Of a DNA stretch of 64,000 nt, positions 53,668-64,000 are shown in pieces. The notes under the pieces were generated by a model, which was given only the letters and a program-made list of their open reading frames with translations, did no database searches and was not told the DNA's origin. The stretch is from Gautieria morchelliformis (lineage: Eukaryota > Basidiomycota > Agaricomycetes > Gomphales > Gomphaceae): contig WHVA01000307.1 of assembly GCA_015179125.1 (NCBI GenBank), positions 62,001-126,000 on the forward strand, in the 5' to 3' direction. Every line of letters starts with the position of its first letter. Position 1 is the first letter of the stretch. Made by a program: the position numbers and the translations under genes.

Positions 53668-54361
53668 GCGTGCGTCTGGTCGTAACCCTAGTAGGCAGGT
53701 GGCTCTGGATTGAACCTATAGTATAGTCTTGTATCTATCTGTCATACCTTGAGATATGTCAGTAGCTAAACGGGACGGCACTGACCAAATTTGTTTGGAT
53801 ATAGTGTCACGTTCATTTCTAGTATAGTAGACTCGATCCCTCCTAATAGATACCTCCGATAACCCACACTCCCTTATACATAACCCATACATTTTTGCAT
53901 CTCCCAAAGTCGGTTTGCAGTGTCCTAAATCTCTCGAATACCGCATACTCCCTTATAACCCATACTCCCAGGCCTCTCCACGAGGGGTATGCGTTAGAAG
54001 GGAGTCTACTGTAGCTTGTGTGTAAATATCTATAGGTCTCATAATCTTGCGAGTGGGAATAACTTTGAAGGCCTTGAGATGAGCATCTCCAACCAACGTT
54101 TGTATGACATCAGGAGATCCGACTTTTGATCGAGGTGCCCAGGACAGCTAATCATGTAATCAGACACTAGCTCCGTACCTTGTGCCACGAACTCGATGCC
54201 GTCATGTGATTCATAGATCGATAAAAGACAGGCCTTGATCTGTAGACTGGGAGACGACCTTGGCTATAAATGGCTCACCGAAGTATATGCGCCACTGCAA
54301 AACAATCGTTTCCTAAACGTAGGAAGTATACTTACAAGCACTCGCATAATGGATAGATATG
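53668..54361. other. Intergenic region between convergent genes
   Basis: The 3' flanks of the protease (plus) and the transporter (minus). A short repeated phrase (ACTCCCTTATA .. ACCCATAC) occurs twice, near 53869 and 53947. No gene seen. Confidence 0.5.
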
Positions 54362-57190
54362 TCAGACAAGAACCACACCCTCAGGCTTTTCCTTATCCTT
54401 GCCTTCGAAGTCGCCGTTGACATGAATTTCTACTACCTGCGGCTGGTCTCCCAAACGCAAATCCTCTCCTGTACCGAACCTGTTCTTGTCAGGTGATGAG
54501 AATATTCTATCAATTGACTCGAGGGACTTCAAAATGTGGTTAGCACGTAGTGGCACACGGCGAATGATGCGCACCTTGAGCGCTGTCTCAGGATAAAACA
54601 AGTAGACTACAGGGGCGAATGAGGCATTGAAAACAGCGAACACTGAAACGGTATTGTATCAACTGTTCGGTTCCGGATACAGAAGACTCTCACTGATGTA
54701 GGTCTTCCATTCCAGTTTTCGCATCATGACTGGGGTAACTTGTACAATAATCTGACGAAGGACATGTCAGGTGGCTATTGTGCCAGACCAATGTTAATTC
54801 ACCAAGTTAAATAGCCAGTAGGACATTGTTGCGATGGCAGCGCCTTTAGATCGCAGACGCAGTGTGCAAACTAGTCAAAATCCGGCTTTTCTGAGCAATG
54901 ATGAGTGATTTCAGGGGGGGTTTCTCGTACTTTCAGTTGGGTACTATGCGGGAGATTAGTATCGCGATGTAAAAGGATGAGGCCACTCACAAGCCAGGGA
55001 ATCGCCAACCACCCGATGGTCTGAACGATCCAAGGTTAGTCTCACATACTTGTGGTCATGATGATACGCACAAAGAAGTTGTTAACTGGTGGATCAGACC
55101 CATATAAGAACTACACAAGTATACAGTATTCAAAAATGTCACTTACACAGAGTGCTCGTGGCGGCTGCAGCCCAACCCATTCCCTTGCTCCCTGTTACGC
55201 CAATGGACAACAGAACCCCGAGGGCTGCCATAGAAGCTGAGCAACCCAAAGCAGAAGAGATCATGGACCGACGGCGGCCCATTTTATCGATGTACTGTAG
55301 ACCAAGTAGGCGGGCATCAAATCAACATTGGATATCAACCTACCCAGATAGGAATCATGGCCATTGCGACGCTATTTTCCACATTATAAGTCTGACGATG
55401 CTCATGAGGCAAGGCGCTGACTAACGTACTTTCCTACACCTCCGACTCCCAAGAAAATACGCAACGTATTGTCAGACATCCCAATTGCTTTGTAAATGAG
55501 AGTGGTGCTGGTAATGCTTAGTATTTCCGCCCATATGAAGTGCAAAACGGTACTCACTAATAGGAGATGAGGCCTTACAAGATAATGGTTAATTTTCTAG
55601 TTCATGGGTATCCTAACCACTTACTCGTGCCGCCCATCTGAAAATATTGAGTCAGACGACCAACAATTGCCTAAGACACAGATGCCGAGCGAAACACACC
55701 TGTTGCATCAATTGTATCCCGAAACACAGACAAACCCTTCTGAAATTCTGTGTATTGTTTCCCTCGAATAACTCCATATATTTGAAGTCTACGCTGAAAC
55801 CACGTTCGAGCTCCATCGCATCCTGGATTTTATGACTTTGAGCAACAACAATGTCATCGGTCGGCTTAGTAGAATGGGACGTGAGGTGTGCAAAAATGGT
55901 TCGTGCTTCCGAAATCCGTCCTTGGGCCAGAAGCCATCGGGGCGACTCTGAAAGTTGTCAAGCACTCGCAGGAGGCCCCAGAATTACTATCGAGCTGACC
56001 TGGGAGGTCTATAAGCATTATAATTAGTATTACGGCGAAGACAGCCTGGAAAGCGATTGGGAACCGCTGCACCCCCAACGATACATAGCATAATATATTA
56101 GTCGTTTCATTTATAAATGGAATTACGAAACGTGCTCTTACCCAGTTCGCATCTGAATTGAAATAGCTTAAACCATAATCTGATGGCATTAAACATCATT
56201 TTCAACCAATGTCTTTGACTTTTGTAAAGGTACGTACCAACCAAGTAAGAAATCCAGATTCCACCCATAAGTGTAGTCTGTCCAATTGCAAGGTCCCGGC
56301 CTCTGTGCTTTGGGCTGGAGATTTCACTGTTGTATACGGGAATCGTAGCCGAATTCATGCCTTTGTGAAATAAATATATCCCAGGGACAAAAGATGGATA
56401 CAGTAGGTGGATGTGACGTGGAACTTACCATTGCCAAACCCTGAAATGATGCGTCCGATAATCATTTGTGGCATGCCGAAGGCTGATGCTTGCAATGCGG
56501 TTCCAGCGATCTTGAGATACATTATCTTACTTATACCGAGTAGGAATTCGGATACCCACTAATATCGATGTGCCTATGAGCATGGACATCCTTCTACCTA
56601 GGGCTTCGCCCTTGAAAAAAATCAACGCTGCACCCAACAGACACCCAACCTATCATACTCGTTATGACAATGACGTGTCTGGGTGGTAGGATCTCACATT
56701 GTATACGCTGACCTATGATCCAAATATAATATGTTAACATGTCCTCGCTTCTAGTCCAACAGTGTTGTACGTACAATGTTGGCCACTTTGGCAGCTTTCT
56801 GTATTGGTTGACCGTTCACAGTAGCCGTGAGTTGAAACTGGTTCTTGACTCTAGCTGATGAAAGAAGTCCCGATAGGACGCCTGTATTTGGTAGATTAGA
56901 GATATTATGGTGTGCAGGACATATACTGTATCACCTTGGTCGTAACCTGTTGTGCACAGCGATTGGTAACAGCTTCAAAGTGGACAGTTATATGGATACC
57001 TAAGAGAAGAAATCCCATAGATGAAGCAGCTGTAACAGCGTTGGCGAGATGTCGCCTGATGAAGTTCAAAACGTAACTGATGTTGATGTAATTTTGTCAG
57101 ACTTACCCTCTAAGTCGATGTAGTCCCAAAACCATTCCGAACTAAATTGGTTGTTCTGCGCTGGCAATGGCCTGCTTGACGGTTTCTTCG
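54362..57190 (-). CDS. Sugar transporter, major facilitator superfamily
   Basis: Minus-strand gene with about 16 short exons. In order: RHLANAVTAASSMGFLLLG with YDQGVLSGLL (57050-56870), GCLLGAALIFFKGEALGRR (56640), ASAFGMPQMIIGRIISGFG (56480), MNSATIPVYNSEISSPKHRG (56350), RFPIAFQAVFAVILI (56060), SPRWLLAQGRISEARTIF (55930), TSTTLIYKAIGMSDNTL (55510), YIDKMGRRRSM (55290), TIGWLAIPW (55000), RLRSKGAAIATMSYWLFN (54860), FAVFNASFAPVVYLFYPETALK, and the last exon 54526-54362. These are the loop signatures of fungal hexose/lactose-type permeases (GRR twice, PESPRW, PETA). About 12 membrane segments are expected. The N-terminal exon and its ATG are unclear, as is one exon near 55600, so a defect is possible. 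No stop was seen inside the recognisable exons. Confidence 0.78.
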
Positions 57191-57572
57191 AGGCGAAGTA
57201 TTAGACGTCTTAAGAACTCTGGTGGATGAACTAGACCTCGTCATTCGGCCCAGACAAAGGATGGAGAAGAATAGGAATCTGGATTACAGAACATTATTGG
57301 AAAAAGAGAAAACCCAACTAGCGTATGTTGCATATCGTACCGCACTGCATACGAACATACCTTGTCACCTCGATACTACCCCACGAGGGTCTTGCCATCC
57401 TGAGGGCATGGCGCCCGAGGCCAGAGCTACACTTTACGTCTAATCGAGCTCACATGTAGGCGGAGAATGGGGCATGATGTCATGGGTAGGGAAACTGCTA
57501 CTAATGGCTAGGTTCACTTTGGAATCACCGGGTTTGGGCAACTACCACCGAATGTTGAGAATACTAGTACGG
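57191..57572. other. Upstream region of the transporter
   Basis: It probably holds the promoter and perhaps the first exon of the minus-strand transporter; I could not place the start codon. Nothing else is recognised. Confidence 0.4.
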
Positions 57573-57800
57573 TAGTATTACGACCATTTGCTCACTTTTA
57601 GCGTGACGCGCCGGTTTCGTAGGCGCAATGGTCCAATGGGTAGCTTGACCCTGCTGAATATGGCTCAAACCTGAATTTCGGTCACAGATCCAGGCCAGTC
57701 AGCCTCGGAGTCAAGAGCGGGTGATGCGTGACCACATGCCAAAATGGCTCGGCTCAAAGGTCACCGTGATGCGTGACGTGAGCAAATGGTCGTAATACTA
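57573..57800. mobile_element. Mariner-type MITE
   Basis: 228 bp ending in perfect 23-bp inverted repeats (TAGTATTACGACCATTTG plus CTCAC) at 57573-57595 and 57778-57800, with TA at both tips. No ORF. A 17-bp direct repeat CCGAATGTTGAGAATAC flanks it at 57548 and 57805. Confidence 0.75.
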
Positions 57801-58337
57801 CAGACCGAATGTTGAGAATACGAACGAGGAGTCAGGTGGTACCGTGGTAACGTGACCATGAGTACCGTTCCTCACTTACCAACCATTGCAATAACTTACA
57901 CACTCCTAATAACAACCCCTCACTTATTCATCATACACTATAACACTAAACGTCTACACCTCAGTCGTAGCTTTATGTCCATCGGTATGCAAAGACTCAA
58001 ATCAAACCCAAGGCATACAGCTAATAGTCCCGGATATCCGAGATGCGTGGTTGGAAACCCTTTCCTCATCGCACCCTCCGCCCCCCCTCGGTGATTCCCA
58101 GTTTGGCTACACCCAGGATATAATTGCGCCTGTGAAGGTTCGGCAAAAATTTATCGAGCGTCTTTATGGAATATCGGAACGACACTTCAATATATTCAAG
58201 CTGGGTGCACGAGGATAAATATCTAAGGTATGTATTCATCTTACTGCATACACTCCCTTATGTTGTGTACACATCTTTCAGCTACCACAGCTACCACGAT
58301 ATCTTGCCTAACATTACTGCGCTGATAGCGCGTACGT

Positions 58338-58523
58338 GTGACCTCGGACTTTATCGCCAAACTTTTTTTTTTTGGCGCAGTCGTCTACAGCGCCTCCGCA
58401 TTCATCACAATTCTCTCCGAGTCGCCAAGCCTTGCTGTCCTCATAGTCGCTCGATGTGTTCAAGGATTTCTCTCCATGACTGCGCCCATTATCCAGGCCG
58501 GCCACTGCCTTTGTGGGTATTGA
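58338..58523 (+). pseudogene. Fragment of a major-facilitator drug transporter
   Basis: One readable stretch of about 50 residues (FGAVVYSASAFITILSESP, LAVLIVARCVQGF) looks like membrane segments 2-4 of a multidrug-type transporter, with the LIVAR.VQG motif. Neighbouring sequence does not extend it: stops follow quickly on both sides and a run of ten T precedes it. It may be a remnant of a gene once next to the sugar transporter. Confidence 0.4.
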
Positions 58524-60177
58524 TTACCTCTACCTCAACTTTGGCTATGCACTCTGCGTATGTCGGCTATATTTTCTTTCATACAATGCCATTCTAGATA
58601 TCATGAAGGGGTCCTTAAAGTGTACCTGCTTTTTTTGGACGGAATTCTTGCACGGACGTTCTGGCCCCGTGAGACTCCCCGTTGACTAATCAAGAACGGA
58701 TTCCAGATAGAAGGTGGGAACGCCACCCGGGAAAATTCTTTCCTTCGCCGACACAGGGCGCTAGATTAGAGGACGTGTGCTTGTCGGCTGATGTGATTCC
58801 CTGAATCACTCCTATTGAGATCTGTTACAGCCTTTTGTATTTTGGGATTCCCACAATACTCTGCGTTTTGGGTACGGTTCCCAACATGCTACTCATAGGT
58901 AGGCTGGGCCGCACGCCGTTTCTTTTTCTGTGAAGGGTGATTATCGCACTTTGTTTCTCCACCGTAGATGGATTACAAAACTAACAAGTATCCCTGCCGC
59001 AAATATCAACGGTTCGCAGCGAATGGGTACTTCGCAGGTCGGTACTAGTAGTACCACCTGTCCTTTTGTTGTGATGACTCACTTATTGCATATCTCTCTT
59101 CATATTTGGGGCATCACAAGGTCCATCCCCTTACCCCTACCAGCCGTGATATTCTCTCCGGGCGCGTGCTCGCAGGATGGCTCGCAGCCGGTCAATCAAG
59201 GTTGAATTTCAAATCATTAGTCCCTGGCACGTTGTCTCCTTAAAGCGCCACTGGTTGTTTAGTTTCCCCATCGCATATGCAACACCCCTCTCGGTGCCGG
59301 TTATTTGTTGGCTTCGTGATCATATCCTTCTTCCTCGTACATGGCCCTCCTAACGCTGGAGGAGCTCGGTGAGGTATCCGGGGATACAGTCGCCAAGGGA
59401 GATACTGTGACATGGACATTGCTGCTGGTGAAGGAGGCCTGCCGCCAGCATGGTTCGTTGACTGTGCGGAGCCGAGGGTGTCATTGGGTTTCTTCTACAC
59501 ATCTACCCATTCAACTTCTCCCCAATAGTATATGGCATATACTTGACTTGTATCAATAGTTTACAGCAATGTTCCTTTTGCCTCCTGTCACAGAGTGGTC
59601 GCTGATGAACTCGTCTGTGGGAAACCTTCAGGGGACGTCACATTGGCAAGCTTAAACATTTGACTTCTGGTGGATGTTTCATGCGCTCACCAGTTGGAAG
59701 GATTTTGACTTCATTATTTCTGTAATGTTGATCAGCCATTTGCGCCATGACAGAGAGTACGATTGTAGGCCGGAGGTAGATGGGATTCCAGGCTGCCCCA
59801 GAGAGTGCCGTCAAGCAGGTCGATGCATGATATCAGATGCGGTGAATGCACTCATTGGGACTGAAAGGTTGTCTGTAATTTGCGCTGTGTCTGTATCTGC
59901 CGATTACCGTTTTTACATGTTATTGCCTAATCTGGAGCTCACTTAGATGCGAACACAACATTCTAAGAGTAGTATGTTATATGCCTGTAAAATGCTAATA
60001 TTCGAGAGTGTTCGTCGCCGTAACCGACTACGGCGAGCACCGGTTCATCCAGATATGATATAAGCAGCCACGAGAGATGACTGTACCGGTTGTTTATAAA
60101 GGAATTATGTAGCAAAGGACAGCTAGCTGTCCAGTTCGGTGCCACTGACCCCGGGTGAGCTGCATAAGAAGGTTTTA
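58524..60177. other. Degenerate non-coding region
   Basis: Scattered ORFs under 95 codons on both strands, none with family resemblance or a consistent splice pattern. It may contain more of the decayed transporter. Confidence 0.4.
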
Positions 60178-61698
60178 CATAGTATTTCGGCTATCTCGAA
60201 GTCCGTCCTAGATTTGGTAAGATTCATGATCAGCTTCGTCCCATGATCATAATTCCGCCGCATGCTTTACAGTAAGCACGCGAAGACCATGCAAGTCAAA
60301 ATTGGCAACTTAAGGTAATCGATGGATTGATCACGTGATTGGCCGCCAAACACTACAACACATAACTTTGAACCTCGTTATCTCTCTGAATCTGCTACGA
60401 CTACGGTGTACCTAAAGCGCCAGGCTGAAAAACGCGATTTTGAACTTTTGAAATTCCGCTACAGTACTTAGCTCAGTTTCTCTACACACACTAGTGCATA
60501 GTCTCCAGTCCAATTTTAGGTAAAATTTCTCGCTTCACGCTGACATGTCTTGCAGGAGTACGTACCTTTGCTTGAGTTCGCACTCGAAATAAATCGCCAC
60601 CCAAGCCTCGAAGACAAGAAGCACCTCGCAGGCATCTCCGGGTTGTCTTATCGCCAAGTCAAGGTTTGGGTGCGTCTCTCCACAATAATCTGTCTTACTC
60701 GCTATAGTCCTTGCCCACAGTTCCAAAACCACCGCAGCCGAAAAGACACCCCCGCCAAATCAAAGCGTGTCAGGCCCTTGCATTCGAACGAGACGGCGGA
60801 TATACAGCATGGCAGGTCCGCCAATCCAGTGCGACACCTCTTTCTCTTGATATTCTAGCTGCATTATCCACCTTCTGGGGCCATATATATCTGCAGCTTC
60901 CGTCATTGGTTAGCACCAGAACGTTGATATTTGTAGCGTACCTCTGTACCTGCAACTCACGTCATTTGGGAGCACCAATATCATCATGGGGGCTGTACAT
61001 ACACTGCTTAGCCGAGGGATGTAGGTCACTTCGGACATCGTCCCGAGCGGTTCGAAGGATTGATGTGTCTAGAGTTTGTATTAATCCGTCTGGAGTATGC
61101 ATTGATGCGTCTGGATCAGCTTCCATCCAACTGCGCCAGAGCGACGGTCTCTCCGTGATGGATTGTCGTATATACATGGTATTCCATGCATTTCCAGTGC
61201 GGTTACCGGCGCCGTTCCGAATCGCGCTGTTGGATATGAACCATACGATTTATCCAAGCCAGTTGATCAAATTCCCCAATGACTGGACCTTGTGCTCGCT
61301 GACTCAGATCCCCCTTTCCCGTGCAAGTCTGCTCGCCCTCTGTGACTTGGTTACTACCCTGCCAGTGGACATGGGATGTGGCATGAGCCACTCCCAACCT
61401 TGCGGAGCACAGCGAGAATATTATACACATTCGAGGCGATATCCTCTCAGAACGTCTATGGATTCACATTCCCCTCTCATGCGGCTGATGTCAACTGATG
61501 CTTGAAATCTCAAAAGTGTCCCCAGCGCCATTTCGTATTGAACCCGACGAGATCATGACAGGAGCCCTTGCGCTAGGTCTCAGCGGTTGGCGAGCTCACC
61601 TTGAATATCCTGAGCCAATGGTCGAAATGGTACAGTAGAATCGTTCAGGGATACTGTGGCCGAGGTGCTTATTGCTTGTGGATGTACGGGCCAAGGAG
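60178..61698 (+). pseudogene. Homeodomain gene (HD mating-type-like), copy 2
   Basis: A homeodomain is split by a 51-nt intron at the classic place: exon 60556-60668 reads EYVPLLEFALEINRHPSLED, AGISGLSYRQVKVW, and the next exon (about 60720) reads FQNHRSRKDTPAKSKR, so helix 3 is QVKVWFQNHRSR with the invariant W, F, N and R. This resembles the HD2-type homeodomain of basidiomycete mating loci, but other fungal homeodomain genes are possible. Upstream of 60556 stops occur in all likely frames and no N-terminus is found. Downstream, one frame is open from 60711 to 61505 and is largely shared with copy 1 (16066-16440), ending SMDSHSPLMRLMSTDA. I therefore call it a partial, probably inactive gene. 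Confidence 0.6.
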
Positions 61699-64000
61699 GG
61701 TTGAATGGCACGCAGGCAAGTTGGGTGAATTGGAAGTATCATGGACATCGAGTTCTTCCTGATTCAATATTGGAGGAGCTCTAATGCTTTCTATAGTTAA
61801 CTGAGTATATATTATTAGATGCCTCAGTAGGTTTGGGAACCTCGAAGTTACTTGTTTACGGGCAACAACATCCGAGCTAGATTTTGCCACCTTAACCCTA
61901 ACCTTGATATTAGTCATGCACACTTAGAGGTTGCGGCTGGCTGTCCTCTACCTTACGTATATATGTATATAAAGGCTTGGTCCAGTGCATCATGGAAATA
62001 GCACTAGCACCGCACACCAGGAAGGATGCCATCTTATAATCATGCCGTGCCTTTACAGATAAAAGACAGATATAGGGTTAATCAATAGGTATCACTGCAG
62101 GTACCTAGTAGTTTCATATATACAGTATAGGTCGAAGTAAGATATAGAATGAAGTCGTCAATTCGATAGTGAGCAGCGACCCAGGTCGCTGCCTTAAATA
62201 CACAAGAGCTCGTTCTAATTATACTATGGGTCTATTGTCTGCAAGAGCCACTGGCTTTGCATATTCTCCACTGTCCACCGTTCCTTGCCCCTGCATCCTT
62301 TCCACCGTCCACCATCCCTTGTCTCGGTACCGAGACACGTCATTGTACCGAAGTGTCGGGTGCGACAACTCAATTCCCAACATACAGTGCTTTTTGCAAT
62401 AATTTCCCGGCGACATGGCTCAATTGCCTAATAGCGGGCGACGCCAAGAACTCGCTGTCGCGTACAGCTGGAAGTCTGATCAAAATAAACCTCATCGCCA
62501 ATTAATCGTTGGCATTCTACGCTCTAGAGAAACCACTTCTAATTGTCTAATTGGTTCAGGTGGCAACCGGTCCAGCGCAGCGCAGTTGAGGTTACAGTGA
62601 CTCTAAGCCACGGCTATTTTAAGCAACGTAAAGCAGTCACGCCGATTATAGACACGCCCCACACTGCCGCCTACGAGCCAGTCAGGGCAGTATGCTTCTT
62701 TCTTCATCGTGTGTGCTCGGCACTGATGAATGTATTTGATGTGGCGCAGTGGTAACCTCGTGAGAAGTTTGTCTGTGCTGCTCCCGGAAAGGAAATGATT
62801 GTATATGGATTCAGCCGAGCCTTTGACGTAAGTCAGAATACAGACGGTGATGAATGATTAATGACCCCGTCACCGTGACCGGCGACATATTGTCAATTTC
62901 GCGTAAGGCTTTTAGCTATGCTACTGCGAGCGAAGCCGCGGGTCGCTGCTTGCAACAGAGCGTCGCTGGGCAGACCACAACCTTTGCACCTACCGCAGAC
63001 AGCCGTCTCCGAAGATTGGGCTTCTGCTGGTAGGGAAGAGGGTTGCTAGGGGAGACGGGGGTGTGTAGCGGTTTCGAGCCGACGAAAGCTCTCATCAGGA
63101 GCTACTCAGAGGACGGGAGCTAGCTTCGTCCTCAGCTCAAGCTGACTAAAGCATGAAGTGCGGCTGGTGGTTTCCATCCGGGTACAGGTATTTTCGCATC
63201 CATGCAGGAAGACGATGTTGGATTTGAGTTCTGGGACTCGCACTCGCCCGTGCAGGCATAATAATTTTTTCTGGGGATGACAGGGCAGTGACTAGTGAGA
63301 ACTCACTCATCCGGGTGTCGTCGGGATTCCATCCTGGAACTAGCCATATTCGTTGGGAAGGCCCACTACTTCTATTCTGCAGCTGCCGCGAGCTGAAGTA
63401 TCATTTCTGTGCTAGATACTGGATTGTCATGACCCTAGCAAGCCCCTCAGCGTCGGCTGTTTATATAGTGCGAGCACGTCCGTGCTTGACCAGTAAGACT
63501 AGCATCCGGCCTCGATACGGTTCTGGAGCGGACGAGCACATGAAAAGTGAGCAATGCTCATCCGCCTGCTGAGGCAGTACATGACCACAACACATCCATG
63601 CATGTAGTCCACCCAGATTCCGCAGAATCATAGTTGCCAGTATGGTGTTGACGAGGATCGAGGCGGATCCAAGGCCGGCGAGGGGTGCGGAGGGGCCACG
63701 ATCCGTGAATACACCGATAAAATAGAAGGGGCCAGGCGTAAGCGTAACTGTGCGTTGTCAAGAACCATACGGACTAGGCAGTATGGGACTGCACAGTGCC
63801 AGTGCCAGTGTCGCGTTCTATGTACCTATGGCGTCGGTTGCCAATGGGCCACTGTATGATGCCATGATGGCGGTCGGTGGTGCACAAAAACTCATACGCG
63901 CCCGCGCCGCCGTTGAAAAAATAATAATAATAATAATCAAAAAAAAAAAAAAAAAAAAACGGACTCGGATGGGCGCGTGCATGTTCATGAGTTTGTGCAG
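61699..64000. other. Gene-free right end
   Basis: No supported gene. Noted: a perfect hairpin GCAGCGACC/GGTCGCTGC at 62173-62192, the palindrome TCTCGGTACCGAGA at 62322-62335, a possible small ORF of 61 codons at 62415-62600 (MAQLPNSGRRQELAVAYSW) of unknown value, and an A-rich microsatellite at 63917-63959 (AATAATAAT then about 19 A). Confidence 0.4.
63917..63959. repeat. (AAT)n and poly(A) tract
   Basis: AATAATAATAATAAT-like run followed by about 19 A. It might be the tail of a non-LTR insertion, but no element body was recognised to the left. Confidence 0.7.

Noticed and set aside
62742..62755. tRNA gene or tRNA-derived SINE (A-box-like TGGCGCAGTGGTAAC)
   Set aside because: No convincing B box at the right distance and no cloverleaf could be drawn.

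Overview
The window looks like transposon-dense nuclear DNA of a basidiomycete fungus, most probably an Agaricomycete. Host genes carry many 45-65 nt GT-AG introns, and one of them is a 14-exon secreted aspartic protease of the polyporopepsin type. The mobile elements belong to families typical of mushroom-forming fungi: chromoviral Ty3/Gypsy, Copia, Tc1/mariner with an intron-bearing transposase, Helitrons, and a multicopy gene family with the motif DTPVEILHTVLLG. There are no bacterial features.

Layout. 1-4055: minus-strand Gypsy element (Gypsy-1), cut by the window edge and split by a 488-bp solo LTR. 4051-9344: two plus-strand genes of a repetitive basidiomycete family; the first is a stop-ridden pseudogene decapitated by the Gypsy-1 LTR, the second looks intact. 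9839-14965: Copia element with both LTRs. 15471-16790: fragment of a homeodomain-type gene, whose second copy lies at 60178-61698. 17009-18680: LINE-like element with only a gag-like ORF, a poly(A) tail and a 13-bp target duplication; a second copy lies at 27127-28046. 19025-19512: small two-exon gene. 21138-24407: Tc1/mariner element with 27-bp inverted repeats and TA duplication. 26016-27119: intact casein-kinase-1-like gene.

28592-49607 is the core of the window: at least four Helitron units joined head to tail, each ending in a GC-rich hairpin plus CTAG and followed at once by the 5' end of the next. Units 1-3 are non-autonomous; units 1 and 3 keep only the last codons of the helicase. 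All three carry AT-rich repeats and a 17/21-bp satellite. Unit 4 carries the Rep-helicase gene, inactivated by a deletion in the HUH motif, by stops and frameshifts, and by a complete 6.6-kb Gypsy element (Gypsy-2, target duplication GAGAT) inserted in the helicase. Gypsy-2 has an extra ORF after pol with its own promoter-like sequence. A 740-bp solo LTR sits in unit 1, and its empty site is preserved in unit 3.

49828-50543 is a MITE-like element with perfect 26-bp inverted repeats. 51111-53667 is the aspartic protease gene and 54362-57190 a minus-strand sugar transporter of the major facilitator superfamily. 57573-57800 is a small mariner-type MITE, followed by a transporter fragment and the second homeodomain copy. 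The last 2.3 kb hold no gene I can support.

How it fits together: only five genes (the second repetitive-family gene, the small minus gene, the kinase, the protease and the sugar transporter) read as intact or nearly so. Most other coding sequence belongs to decayed mobile elements. Most of their stop codons can be explained by C-to-T or G-to-A changes, which suggests cytosine methylation and deamination, or a RIP-like process. Exon borders were read by eye from splice motifs and family resemblance; no search was run.
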